Positions 9,042-23,400 of a stretch of DNA of 64,000 nucleotides are shown here, piece by piece. The notes below the pieces were generated by a model. That model worked only from the letters and a program-made list of their open reading frames with translations, was not told the origin of the DNA and ran no database searches. Where the stretch lies: positions 186,001 through 250,000 of the forward strand of contig NZ_AXVD01000001.1 in NCBI RefSeq assembly GCF_000482385.1, given 5' to 3'. The stretch comes from Nocardia sp. CNY236. GTDB lineage: Bacteria; Actinomycetota; Actinomycetes; Mycobacteriales; Mycobacteriaceae. The translations under genes and the position numbers were made by a program. The number at the start of each line of letters is the position of its first letter. Within the stretch, counting starts at the first letter, position 1.

Positions 9042-10769
9042 TCAGGTGCCGGGTGGGAGTTCGCGACGGTTGGATCCGGGCAGCTGCGGGTACCGGGATC
9101 CGGACAGCTGGTTGGGGCGGGTGGGCGCGGGTATGGCATAGCCCGCCGCGCCGGTCGGCGGCAGCGCGGAGTGGCCCGCGCCCCAGTGCGCCGAACGATC
9201 GGAGTCGACGATCGTGGCCGCTACGTGTTGGGCATGCGCGGCCTCGGGAGAGCCGTCGCGGGGTTGGTGTCCGAGCGCAGCGTCCGTCTGCGGCGACTGC
9301 AGGGTGGAGCCGTCGATGGTGACCTTGCGGGTGCGCCGGAGTGTGAAAGTGACTTCCTCGACTTCCTCGAACGCCTGACGAGCGGTGCGCAAGGGATGAG
9401 TCGCGGTGTCGATCGCGTTGGCGACGAACGAGGGAACGAGCGGTCGGAGGAAGCGCGCCGCCGTATCGGTGAACGGCACCGTGCCGATCAGTGGCAGCTC
9501 GAGACCGCTGTGCGGGGGTGGCGTGGTCGAGACCGCGGATGCGGGGGTATTCGCAGTTCTGGGCACGTTCGGCGTCGGCTGTGGCATGTTCGGCGTCGGC
9601 TGTGGCATGGCGCTGTCCTTTCGATCCTCGACCGCAGCAGCAGGGAGTTCGGGCCGGCGCGGCGGTTCGGTGATGCCGATTTCGATGCCCCCGATGGCGG
9701 CGATGATACGGGTGCGTTGTCGTTCACGGTCGATAGCAGTGTCCGCGTCGGCGGCGAGGCGGACGGCGGCGAGTTGTTGTTCGGCACGCAGGGTTTCGGC
9801 CTCGCTGCGCACTCGCGCCTGCGTGACCGCGATGGCGGTCTCGGCGTCGCGTTCGGCGCGGTCGGTCGTGGCGCGCGCGGCATTGACCCGATCGAACGAG
9901 CTCTCCCCGCGCCACCAGCGCAGCGCCAGCGGCAGGAGGGCGAGCGCGACGAACACTGCGATCGTCAGCACGCGAAGCAGCATTGCTTCACGCATCGTGT
10001 AATCGTTCATGGCACGCCAGCGTGCGCCCAGGCCGCGGTCGGCCTCAGCGAAGGCCGCCGCGCGGGTGGCGGCCTGGGCGCTTCGTTCGTCGGCGATTCG
10101 GCGATCGGCCGCATCCAACCGTGCTCGTGCTGCGGACAGCTGCCGACGCGCATCATCGAGCATGTCGTTGGCAGTCTGTGTCTCCGGACCTCGACCGGGT
10201 ACTCCGGTGATCCTGGTCTGGGGGCAGTCGGGGGTCGGGTTGTATTCGCAGCGCGCGATCACGAGTCCGCGATCGACATCCGCCTGCGCCGCGGCGACCG
10301 ATCGTTCGATGGTGGTGCGGTCATCGAGCGCTCGGTCCAGGTCGTCTTGTGCCGCTACGACGGCCGGTGCGGAATCGACCGACGCATGCGCCCGGTCGTT
10401 CACCATTCGATCGACGGATCCGGCGAACAAGACGAGCGCGGCCAGCTCGGCAAGGACACCGGCGGCGAGTATCGCGACCGCAACACGCCCGATCGACCCG
10501 AGCCGATCGGGTTCTCCGCCCAATCGCGGCGTGGCCACCGCGCGGGCGAGAACGCCGGTCAGTGCCGCGGCCACGAGTCCTGTGCTGGCCGCAGCCCAGA
10601 GCGGCCATCCATCGGCCGCGGCCGATGCCGTGGCCACCACCGCACCCGAGATCGCAGCGAACAGCAGCACGACAATGCCGGTGAGGACATACCCGGCACG
10701 CTCGTGGTGATCGGTGATCGTGCTGTTGCGGCCTCCGCCGAGCCAGGTGAACAAGCCGGTGACGGTCAT
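9042..10769 (-). CDS. DUF4407 domain membrane/coiled-coil protein
   Basis: This protein has about 575 residues. An N-terminal block of three hydrophobic helices (for example GYVLTGIVVLLFAAISGAV) is followed by an Ala/Asp/Arg-rich coiled coil of about 130 residues, a further helix (LTIAVFVALALLPLALRWW), a second coiled coil rich in Ala, Glu and Arg, and a disordered Pro/Thr-rich tail with the duplicated segment MPQPTPN. The start at 10769 gives the family-like N-terminus MTVTGLFTWLGGGR; GTG 10805 or ATG 10781 are alternatives. DUF4407 proteins have no assigned biochemical role. Confidence 0.8.
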   Translation of the reverse strand: MTVTGLFTWLGGGRNSTITDHHERAGYVLTGIVVLLFAAISGAVVATASAAADGWPLWAAASTGLVAAALTGVLARAVATPRLGGEPDRLGSIGRVAVAILAAGVLAELAALVLFAGSVDRMVNDRAHASVDSAPAVVAAQDDLDRALDDRTTIERSVAAAQADVDRGLVIARCEYNPTPDCPQTRITGVPGRGPETQTANDMLDDARRQLSAARARLDAADRRIADERSAQAATRAAAFAEADRGLGARWRAMNDYTMREAMLLRVLTIAVFVALALLPLALRWWRGESSFDRVNAARATTDRAERDAETAIAVTQARVRSEAETLRAEQQLAAVRLAADADTAIDRERQRTRIIAAIGGIEIGITEPPRRPELPAAAVEDRKDSAMPQPTPNMPQPTPNVPRTANTPASAVSTTPPPHSGLELPLIGTVPFTDTAARFLRPLVPSFVANAIDTATHPLRTARQAFEEVEEVTFTLRRTRKVTIDGSTLQSPQTDAALGHQPRDGSPEAAHAQHVAATIVDSDRSAHWGAGHSALPPTGAAGYAIPAPTRPNQLSGSRYPQLPGSNRRELPPGT

Positions 10770-11089
10770 CGGAATGCGCATCCTCCACGTCCCAGGCGCT
10801 TTCACGGCAGCGACGAAACCGTCGCCGATTCGTTGTGTCAGCGTGACACCACGCCAGGCCTACTGCGAGTAGAGGCGAGTGGATGTGTCGAGTATCACAG
10901 ATCGCCGACATCGCTGGTCGTGCGGTCCGTGCCCGCGACCGCACCCGACGCCGTCGGTGCCCGCGCCTACAGCCGATGCTGTCGGTGTCCGCGCTTACGC
11001 TGACGCAGTGATCGGCTTCCGCGTGCGCCGGGTTGTTCCCATCGTGTCGGACAGGTCTCGACCCGCTGGATATCGAGGCGAACCCACTC
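10770..11089. other. Divergent intergenic region with imperfect 28-bp-period repeat
   Basis: No gene is seen. The stretch holds the divergent promoters of the DUF4407 gene and the chorismate mutase. Two related 24-bp blocks (10947-10970 and 10975-10998, both centred on GTCGGTG) lie 28 bp apart. No regulator is recognised. Confidence 0.5.
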
Positions 11090-11644
11090 ATGGCACCGGC
11101 TATGCGACCGGATAGCGCGAAGGTCTCGGCGGTCGGTGGATCGCTCGACCGTCTGGTCGCGCTGGTCGTCGAGCGACTCGATACCGCCGACGTGGTGGCG
11201 GCGGCGAAATGGGCGGCGGGTGACCAAGGCGAGCCGGTCATCGATGACCCCGTCCGTGAGGCCGAAGTCTATGACGCTGTGGCCCGGCTGGCCCGCGGCA
11301 ACGATCTGCCGGAGAGCTGGGTGCGGCAGGCATTCTTCGGGCAGATCGAGGCGAACAAGACGGTGCAGCGTGGGTTGATTCTGCGGTGGCGTTGGGATCG
11401 CACCACCGCGCCGACCACGCCGACGGATCTCGGGTCCGTCCGTCCGGTCATCGACCGGGTGAACGCCGAGATTCTCGAGCACATGGTGGTTTGCCGAGCA
11501 GAGTTGACCGCTCCGGATTGTCTGGAACGGCTGGCGCGCATCGTCTTCGGCGTATTCGCCACCGGACGCGGTGACACTCTGCACCGGATCGCACTACTAC
11601 GTGCCGTGGCTGCACTCTGTCCGGTGCGGATGGACCTCACCTGA
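11090..11644 (+). CDS. Chorismate mutase, AroQ-gamma-like, without signal peptide
   Basis: This 184-residue all-helical protein resembles the secreted chorismate mutase of M. tuberculosis (Rv1885c type). Recognisable features are VAAAKWAAG, WVRQAFFGQIEANKTVQ, the segment RWRWD, then PDLG-like TDLGSVRPVIDRVNAEIL, and two cysteines (APDCLERL and AALCPV) at the positions of the Rv1885c disulfide. The enzyme converts chorismate to prephenate. The frame is open only from about 11012 and holds no hydrophobic leader, so the protein appears cytoplasmic despite the conserved cysteine pair. ATG 11090 has a weak GAGG upstream; TTG 11033 is an alternative start. Confidence 0.75.
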   Translation: MAPAMRPDSAKVSAVGGSLDRLVALVVERLDTADVVAAAKWAAGDQGEPVIDDPVREAEVYDAVARLARGNDLPESWVRQAFFGQIEANKTVQRGLILRWRWDRTTAPTTPTDLGSVRPVIDRVNAEILEHMVVCRAELTAPDCLERLARIVFGVFATGRGDTLHRIALLRAVAALCPVRMDLT

Positions 11645-11994
11645 CGGGTGGGCGGTAACGTGTCCGACGCCACTCGAATCGTGGTTGCTGCATATATGCT
11701 GAATGTCATAGCGGACAAAAGAATCCAGATGGTCGGATTGGATTCGTGGCATGTCACACTGCCGTAAGAAGCATCGCGTCAGTCCTGTTACCTGATTAAC
11801 TGTCGCTGGCTGGTTTGCCGGGTTCATAGTGGGGAAACTCTTTTCGACGCAGGTGAGGGTAGGTACCGCGCTTGCGAGAGCGATTCGACCGGCGGCGTGT
11901 GTCAGCTCTGCGGAGCTGGCACCCAGTGCCATGGGGATCGATCTTGCGGTACTCACTGCCTTACACTGGACAGCGCGCACACGTGGAGGACCGA

Positions 11995-12012
11995 ATGAAG
12001 AAGCCCAGCTAG
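11995..12012 (+). CDS. Five-residue mini-ORF in the gltB leader
   Basis: ATG-AAG-AAG-CCC-AGC-TAG encodes MKKPS. GGAGG at 11985-11989 lies at ideal spacing from the ATG. The frame is too short to be a functional protein. It could be a translated leader element for gltB, the relic of a truncated gene, or a chance occurrence. No gltB-related codon bias (Glu or Gln) is present. Confidence 0.35.
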   Translation: MKKPS

Positions 12013-12074
12013 ACCTGGTTATTAGCACAACCTAAGTTGGTTGGGTCCTGGACCTGGCTTATCGTTTGCTCTTA

Positions 12075-12097
12075 CGCCGAACACAGAATGTTCGGCG
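12075..12097 (+). promoter_or_regulatory. Leader hairpin upstream of gltB
   Basis: CGCCGAACA and TGTTCGGCG form a perfect 9-bp stem with a 5-nt loop. A second short hairpin (GCCCG-CT-CGGGC) follows at 12103-12114. The position between the mini-ORF and gltB fits an attenuator or another RNA element, but no known riboswitch class is recognised. Confidence 0.45.
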
Positions 12098-12291
12098 GCA
12101 TCGCCCGCTCGGGCAGCCCGTAGTCGGTGCTCAGCGTAGCGGGCGGGCACCTGCTCGGAGGTAAGGATCCTGTTAGGGATCTGTTACCGAAAGGCACCAC
12201 TACGTCACAGAAGCGGGTGGAACAACTGCAGACCTGACTGCACGCCGAAGGCCATCAACGCGGCTGGCTTCGGAATGTACGGGCGCAGTCT

Positions 12292-12328
12292 TTGTACATA
12301 GGCGTTCGGACTTGTACACAGGCGTTCG
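12292..12328 (+). repeat. 17-bp direct repeat, two copies, 20-bp spacing, upstream of gltB
   Basis: TTGTACATAGGCGTTCG (12292-12308) recurs as TTGTACACAGGCGTTCG (12312-12328), one mismatch apart. A third TGTAC occurs at 12276-12280. The 20-bp repeat spacing puts both copies on nearly the same DNA face, as expected for a tandem activator or repressor site. No factor is identified. Confidence 0.55.
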
Positions 12329-12370
12329 TAGCGCCGTTCTTCGAAGGCCGAACTTTTTGAAGGCAGAGGC

Positions 12371-17023
<4,653 letters not shown>

Positions 17024-17082
17024 GTTCCGACCCGTCCACCAACCGAGTCCAACAGTGAGAGGCGAGAAGACGGAGGCCGCTC

Positions 17083-18552
17083 GTGGCTGACCCTCAGGGA
17101 TTTTTGAAACACACCGCGCGGGATCTTCCCCAGCGACGACCGGTGCCGCTGCGGCTGATGGACTGGAAGGAGGTCTACGAGGAGAATTTCCCGCACAGAA
17201 CCTTGCAGACTCAGGCCAGTCGGTGCATGGATTGCGGTATCCCGTTCTGCCACAACGGTTGTCCTCTGGGAAATCTGATTCCCGAGTGGAACGACCTGGT
17301 GTACAAGGGCCGCTGGCGCGAAGGTATCGATCGGCTGCACGCAACCAACAACTTCCCCGAGTTCACCGGGCGATTGTGCCCTGCGCCCTGCGAGGCGTCC
17401 TGCGTGCTCGGGATCAACCAGGATCCGGTCACGATCAAGCAGGTCGAGGTCGAGCTCATCGAGAATGCCTTCGACGAGGGCTGGGTGACTCCGGTCTATC
17501 CGACGCGTCTCACCGGAAAGAAGGTCGCCGTCGTCGGTTCCGGCCCGGCCGGCCTCGCCGCGGCGCAGCAGCTGACTCGTGCCGGGCATACCGTGACCGT
17601 GTTGGAGCGGGCCGACCGCATTGGTGGCCTGCTGCGCTATGGCATCCCGGAATTCAAGATGGAGAAGCGGTTCATCGACCGCCGACTCGCGCAAATGGAG
17701 GCCGAGGGAACGGTTTTCAAGACCGGTGTGAACGTGGGTGTCGACATCACCGCTGACCAGTTGCGCGAGCAGTACGACGCGATCGTGCTCGCCGGTGGCG
17801 CCACCCTCGCGCGCGACCTGCCGATTCCGGGTCGTGAACTGGACGGTATCCATCAGGCGATGGAATTTCTGCCGTGGGCCAACCGGGTGCAGCTCGGTGA
17901 CGACGTGACCGACGCCGAGGGTCTGCCGCCCATCCACGCGAAGGACAAGAAGGTCATCATCATCGGTGGTGGCGACACCGGAGCCGACTGTCTCGGGACC
18001 TCTCATCGGCAGGGTGCGGCCAGTGTGCACCAATTCGAGATCATGCCGCGTCCGCCGCAGGAGCGGGCCGAGTCGACCCCGTGGCCGACCTACCCGCTGA
18101 TCTATCGGGTGTCTTCGGCGCACGAGGAGGGTGGCGAACGGGTGTTCTCGGTGAACACAGAGCGTTTCGTCGGTAGGGACGGCACGGTGACCGGTCTGGA
18201 AGCCCACGAGGTCACCATGGTCAATGGCCGCTTCGAAAAGGTCGATGGCACCGACTTCACGCTCGAGGCCGATCTCGTGTTGCTCGCGATGGGCTTCGTC
18301 GGTCCCGAAAAGCCGGGTCTGTTGACCGATCTCGGCGTCGGCTACGACCAGCGCGGCAATGTGCATCGCGACAAGAACTGGGCGACCAACGTTCCGGGCG
18401 TCTTCGTTGCGGGGGACATGGGACGCGGCCAGTCGCTCATCGTGTGGGCCATTGCCGAAGGTCGTGCCGCAGCCGCGGGTGTGGACCGGTACCTGGAAGG
18501 CGATACCGCTCTTCCCACTCCGATTGCGCCCACGACCGTGGCTCAGCGCTGA
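17083..18552 (+). CDS. gltD: Glutamate synthase small (beta) subunit
   Basis: This 489-residue protein starts at GTG 17083 behind a GGAGG. The N-terminal Cys-rich region (CMDCGIPFCHNGCPLGN and CPAPCEASC) binds two [4Fe-4S] clusters. The FAD-binding motif is VVGSGPAGLAAAQQL and the NADPH-binding motif is IIIGGGDTGADC. The C-terminal GVFVAGDMGRGQSLIVWAI is typical of the family. GltD takes electrons from NADPH and passes them to GltB for the reduction of 2-iminoglutarate. The gene forms an operon with gltB and is followed by a strong terminator. In M. tuberculosis the pair is Rv3858c-Rv3859c. Confidence 0.98.
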   Translation: MADPQGFLKHTARDLPQRRPVPLRLMDWKEVYEENFPHRTLQTQASRCMDCGIPFCHNGCPLGNLIPEWNDLVYKGRWREGIDRLHATNNFPEFTGRLCPAPCEASCVLGINQDPVTIKQVEVELIENAFDEGWVTPVYPTRLTGKKVAVVGSGPAGLAAAQQLTRAGHTVTVLERADRIGGLLRYGIPEFKMEKRFIDRRLAQMEAEGTVFKTGVNVGVDITADQLREQYDAIVLAGGATLARDLPIPGRELDGIHQAMEFLPWANRVQLGDDVTDAEGLPPIHAKDKKVIIIGGGDTGADCLGTSHRQGAASVHQFEIMPRPPQERAESTPWPTYPLIYRVSSAHEEGGERVFSVNTERFVGRDGTVTGLEAHEVTMVNGRFEKVDGTDFTLEADLVLLAMGFVGPEKPGLLTDLGVGYDQRGNVHRDKNWATNVPGVFVAGDMGRGQSLIVWAIAEGRAAAAGVDRYLEGDTALPTPIAPTTVAQR

Positions 18553-18883
18553 TCCACCGCTCTGCGGAGCGAAAACAGTGGCGCCTGTGGCGAATTCGTC
18601 CACCGGCGCCACTGTTGTGTCCGCTGGGTCCGTCACCGAATCGTGCCCTCGTCCGATCGAGCACCAGTGGAAAATCCGACACGCGAGAAGTTCGAATGGC
18701 ATTGCACCGGCTGTAGCCCTATTGTGATGTTCGGCGCGCCGCTGATCTTGGAACGTGGTTGGAGCGCCGCTGTGTCCGTTGGATGACTTGCGCTTACGCG
18801 GTATGTACCGCAGCAGAATCCAATGGAGTGAGCGTTGACGCGGCACTCGCCGGGAAGGCCGACGAGGGCAAGGTTGGAGCGGT
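18553..18883. other. Intergenic region between gltD and the esterase gene
   Basis: About 330 bp hold the gltBD terminator at the left end and presumably the esterase promoter at the right; a GGAG lies 5 nt before the ATG at 18884. No further gene is seen. Confidence 0.6.
18574..18616 (+). terminator. gltBD terminator
   Basis: AACAGTGGCGCC (18574-18585) and GGCGCCACTGTT (18605-18616) form a perfect 12-bp stem with an inner GTGG/CCAC extension, followed by GTGTCC. It lies 22 bp after the gltD stop. Confidence 0.85.
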
Positions 18884-19783
18884 ATGCATTGGAAAAAGGT
18901 TGTCGCGGCCGTTGGGGCGTCAGCGACGGTGTTGTCCGGCTTGTTCTTCGGTAGCGCGGCGGCAGGGGCAGCGCCTGGATGCCCGAGCCTGTACGTGGTG
19001 GCGATTCCCGGTACCTGGGAGACCGGTCCGGACAAGGCGCCGCTGCCAGGGATGTTGGCCGGTGTCACGCGAGGCCTACCCGCCGGGACCGCGGTCGACT
19101 ATGTGTCGTACGCGGCAACTGCCTTCCCCTGGGAGGGAGAGATCTACGGCGCGTCGAAGAACGAAGCGGTCACCGCGGCTCGCGGTCTGATCGCGGACAT
19201 GGCGGCCCGGTGTGGCGCAACCAGGATCGCGCTCGTCGGCTACAGCCAGGGTGCGGACGCCGCTGGCGATATCGCAGCCGAGATCGGAACCGGCCACGGT
19301 GTGGTGGCGCCCGACCGTATCGCCGGCGTCGGTCTGATCTCGGATCCGCGCCGCGCGCCGACCGACATCCAGGTCGGGCCGGTGGCGCCGGGAGCGGGCG
19401 CCGGAGGCGCTCGGATCGGCGGCTTCGGCTGGGTGAGCGACCGTACCCGGACGATTTGCGCGGTCGAGGACCTGTACTGCGCGACCGAAACCGACGATTT
19501 CATCACCCGGTTCGCCGGATTCCTGGCCCAAGCATCGGACGCCGACCCGGCCAGCCTGTGGCGATACCAACAAGAGGCCACCGCTCTCTTCGGCGATCTG
19601 ATGGCATCCGGTGGCCTGCCGACTCTGCAAGCCCAGCTCACCGACTCGGCGAATCGGCAACGCGTCCAAGACATCGAGCGCTTCTACAGGACCCAAGCGC
19701 ATACCGTCTACGGGAACTACCCGGTGGGTGACGGCCACACCGCGATTACGTGGATGCACGAGTGGATCGCGAGTATGGCCTGA
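18884..19783 (+). CDS. Secreted cutinase-family serine esterase
   Basis: This 299-residue protein has a Sec signal peptide (KKVVAAVGASATVLSGLFFGSAAAG) cleaved near residue 30. An alpha/beta-hydrolase fold of the cutinase/PE-PPE-hydrolase type follows, with GYSQG (nucleophile Ser121), an Asp in the EDLYCATETDDF region and a His in DGHTAITWMHEW. The cysteines after the signal (GCP), in AARCGA and in ICAVEDLYC fit cutinase-like disulfides. It probably cleaves lipid or polyester esters outside the cell or at the mycomembrane. The gene is monocistronic, with a converging histidine phosphatase gene 5 bp beyond its stop. Confidence 0.88.
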   Translation: MHWKKVVAAVGASATVLSGLFFGSAAAGAAPGCPSLYVVAIPGTWETGPDKAPLPGMLAGVTRGLPAGTAVDYVSYAATAFPWEGEIYGASKNEAVTAARGLIADMAARCGATRIALVGYSQGADAAGDIAAEIGTGHGVVAPDRIAGVGLISDPRRAPTDIQVGPVAPGAGAGGARIGGFGWVSDRTRTICAVEDLYCATETDDFITRFAGFLAQASDADPASLWRYQQEATALFGDLMASGGLPTLQAQLTDSANRQRVQDIERFYRTQAHTVYGNYPVGDGHTAITWMHEWIASMA

Positions 19784-19787
19784 GCGG

Positions 19788-20405
19788 TCAGCGTCGCATC
19801 GCGATGGTGCGCGGCAAGAGGTCCCACACATGCCCGTTCTCGTTGATGGTGGTCGCCCTACGGCGACCGGTACGGGAGAACAGAATCCGAGTGACCGAGC
19901 AGTAGTCGATCGGAAAGGTCAACGGTCGCGGTAACTCGAGGATCTCTTGGAGGAGCACATTGATCACCCCGCCGTGGGCGAACACGATGACGGTGTCGGA
20001 GCGGTCGGCGGCTGCTACGACACCGCTCATGGCGGCGCGTACCCGGGATTTGAATGCCTCGGCGTCGATCTGTATCGGCAGATGCCCGGCTCTGATCCGC
20101 TCGTAGACATCGCGATATTCCTTTTCGAGATGCTCGTCCGGGATATAGACGGGCAGGTCACGATCATATTCGGCAAGGTCGTCGACGATGTCGACATCGA
20201 TCCCGAGTTTGGCGGCGGTTGGTGCTGCTGTTTCTCGCGCTCTGCGCTGCGGGCTGCTCACCACACGGGCGACCTGGTGATGCTCGAGTGCCGCCGGCAC
20301 TCGGTCGGCCTGCTCCAGGCCCACCGGCGCCAGTTCTGGGTCTGCAGGCCCGACGGAATTCAGGCTGCGGACCGGTTGGGCGTGACGAATGAGGATCAGT
20401 TGCAC
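19788..20405 (-). CDS. Histidine phosphatase superfamily (phosphoglycerate mutase-like) protein
   Basis: This 205-residue protein starts at GTG 20405 so that the catalytic motif LIRHAQP lies near the N-terminus as usual for the family. The second half has SSPQRRARETA and VFAHGGVINVL, holding the second catalytic His. The Gln after RHA, where many have Gly-Glu, is a known variation. Substrates of this superfamily vary widely and cannot be told from sequence. The gene is close behind lysX on the same strand (62 bp) and may be cotranscribed with it. Confidence 0.85.
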   Translation of the reverse strand: MQLILIRHAQPVRSLNSVGPADPELAPVGLEQADRVPAALEHHQVARVVSSPQRRARETAAPTAAKLGIDVDIVDDLAEYDRDLPVYIPDEHLEKEYRDVYERIRAGHLPIQIDAEAFKSRVRAAMSGVVAAADRSDTVIVFAHGGVINVLLQEILELPRPLTFPIDYCSVTRILFSRTGRRRATTINENGHVWDLLPRTIAMRR

Positions 20406-20466
20406 ACGTCCCACTGTGCACCATGACGCCGCTCGCGGGTGCACGTCCTGCCTGGGCCGCCATCGA

Positions 20467-23400
20467 TCAGCGCGGTTTCACCAGGGGAAACGGCCGTGTC
20501 TCGCGGATGCTGCGGCCGGTGATCATCATCACGATGCGGTCTACGCCCAGCCCGAGCCCGCCTGTGGGTGGCATGGCGTGCTCGAGCGCTTGGAGGAAGT
20601 CTTCGTCGACTTCCATCGCTTCTGGATCGCCGTTGGCCGCCAGCAGCGATTGTTCGGTCAGCCGGCGCCGTTGTTCGACCGGATCGGTGAGTTCGCTGTA
20701 GCCGGTGCCCAGTTCGACGCCCCAGGCGACCAGGTCCCAGCGCTCGGCGACCCCGGCGACGCTGCGGTGCCGCCTCGCCAAAGGACACACCGAGATCGGG
20801 AAGTCGATGTAGAACGTCGGTTCCGTGGTGTGGGACTCGACCAGGCGCTCGTATATTTCCAACACCACCTGGCCCGCGTCCCAGCTGTGCTGGTATGGCA
20901 CGTCGGCCTTGTCGCACAGCTCGCGCAATTCCTCGACCGAGGTATTCGGGCCGATCGGGGCGCCGATCGCCTCCGACACCGCCGCGTGCACCGTCTGCAC
21001 GCGCCATTCGCCGGAGATGTCCACCGTGTCGAGCGTGCCGCTTCCAGTGGGTCGCACTGCCACCATCGCACCGTTCGCGGCCACCGCGGCGCGCTGGATC
21101 AACCGGCGGCAGGTGTGCGTCATGCGCTCGTAGTCACTGTGCGCCTCGTACGCCTCGAGAATGGTGAACTCAGGGTCGTGGCTGAAATCGACGCCTTCGT
21201 TGCGGAAGACCCGCCCGATCTCGAATACTCGCTCCAAGCCTGCGACACACAGTCGTTTCAGATACAGCTCGGGTGCGATGCGCAGGTACAAGTTCAGGTC
21301 GTAGGCATTGATGTGGGTGCTGAAGGGTCTCGCATTGGCGCCGCCGTGTACTTGCTGCAGAATCGGCGTCTCCACCTCCAGATATCCCCAGGAGTCCAGG
21401 CTGTCTCGGAGTGCGCGTACCACCGCGCCGCGTTTGGCCAGCACGTCGCGCACATCGCTGTTGATCATCAGATCGACGTAGCGTTGCCGCACTCTGGCTT
21501 CCGGATCGGCCAGGCCTTTCCACTTGTCCGGCAGCGGATGCAGACACTTGCCCAGCATTCGCCAGTCCGCGGCCAGCAGAGACAGCTCGCCGTGTCTGCT
21601 GTACCCGAGTCGACCGCTGACCTCGATCAGATCGCCGAGGTCGAAGTACTCGCCGAATTGGGCACTGCGGTGCACGTCGACTCGGTCGCGATCGATGATC
21701 AGTTGAATGTCGTCGGTCCCGTCTTGGACCACGGCGAAAATCACGCCGCCGTAGTCGCGGATGCGCAGTAGTCTGCCGCAGACCCGGACCGTCGTACCTT
21801 GCGGGCAACGGCGCGCCTCGGCCACGGTGTGGGTCGGCGGATATGCTGCCGGGTAGGGGTCGATACCGGAATCGGCAAGGCGCGTCAGCTTGTTCATCCG
21901 GACCCGCACCTGTTCGGGCCTGCGTGGAAGCTGCTTCGAGGCGTCGACGTCGGAGGTGTCCGGCGGACTGCCGTCGCTGTGCAGGCCCGTCATGCCGAGG
22001 GGAGCCGCGGTGCGGGCACCGGTGTGCTCCGCCGCACCCCGTTTGCTCAGCCGTGGGAGGAAGCCTTCGGCCAGCGCGCCGGCGACCGCGACCCGCGGCA
22101 GTTGCCGGCGTTCTTCGAACAGGAAGAATCGGGGCGCCCAGTGCGGTTGATATTTCACATTCGAGCGATACAGCGCTTCCAGTTGCCACCAGCGCGAGAA
22201 GAACAGCAGCACGCCCCGCCAAAGGCGAAGTACCGGACCGGCTCCGATCCGGCTGCCTTCCTCGAACACCGAACGAAATACCGCGAAGTTCAACGAGACT
22301 TTGGTGATGCCGTACTGCTCGGAGTTCAACGCGAGTTGCGAGACCATCAGTTCCATGACGCCGTTCGGACCCTGCGGATCGCGACGCATCAACTCCAAGG
22401 AGACGCCGGTGCGCCCCCAGGGAACCAGCGACAACATCCCCAACACCCGGTCTTGCCGATTGACTGCTTCGACCAGTACACAATCGCCATCCAGTGGATC
22501 GCTCAATCTGCCGAGTGCCATCGAGAATCCGCGTTCGGTCTCGGTATTACGCCAACTGTCCCCACGCGCGATGATCTGGGAGAACTCCTCGGCGGGGATG
22601 TCGCGGTGTCTGCGAATGCGGACCGTGACGCCGTGTCTGCGTAGCCGATTCGCCGCTTGACGCACCGGCTTCATCTCCGGACCCGCCAGCGAAAATTCCC
22701 TGGTGTCCACGATCGCCTCGTCACCGAGTCGCAGTGCCGAAAGGCCGGCGCGTTGATATACCTTTGCACCGAGTTCGCTGGCGCCCATGACCGCAGGGGC
22801 CCAGCCGAATCGGTCGGCCAGGCGCAGCCAGCTGTCGATCGCTTGCGGCCAGGCCTCGCGCGTGCCGATCGGATCGCCGCTGGCCAGGCAGACACCCAGC
22901 TCCACGCGGTAGGTCACCGCCGCCTTGCCGCTCGGTGCGAACACCACCGCTTTGTCTCGGCGGGTGGCGAAGTAGCCCAGTGAATCCTCGACGTCTGCGC
23001 GCTCCAGCAGTCCTCGGATTGCGGACTCGTCCCGTCCGGTCATGGCGTTGGCCGCACGTTGCGAGCGCAGCAGAACGACGACGGCGGCCAGCAGGGCGAG
23101 CGCACCGAACAGGCCGAGCACGAGGTCGACGAACGGCGGCGGGCGACCGTCGAAGTGCTCGTTGTCCGCCAGTACCGCTGCGGTGACTCGATAGACCGCC
23201 CAGGCGGGTCGTTGTGCTCCCGGCGGCAAGGTTCCGGGAAACAGCTCTACCACGCCCCACCCGAGCCCGGCGCCTACGGTGAGACCACCGACCAGGATGC
23301 CGAGCGCCTTCCAGCCGGCACCTCGGCGGACCACGGTGTAGAACTCCGGCCACGCCGCGAGCAGAACTCCGATCACGATCAGGTGGGCCACCATGGCCAC

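Larger units (their letters stand above)
11645..12370 (+). other. Long structured leader/intergenic region upstream of gltB
   Basis: About 725 bp contain no ordinary gene. Visible elements are a 5-codon open frame with a strong ribosome-binding site (11995-12012), a perfect 9-bp hairpin (12075-12097), a small G+C hairpin at 12103-12114 and a 17-bp direct repeat (12292-12328) ending 42 bp before gltB. A 68-codon frame at 11829-12035 overlaps the mini-ORF in another phase and was not called. Confidence 0.6.

Noticed and set aside
8982..11003. A 673-codon plus-strand frame
   Set aside because: It is antisense to the DUF4407 gene, which has coherent membrane and coiled-coil segments; the plus frame is Arg/Gly-rich without motifs.
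11829..12035. 68-codon frame in the gltB leader
   Set aside because: It has no ribosome-binding site and no recognisable sequence, and it overlaps the better-supported mini-ORF.
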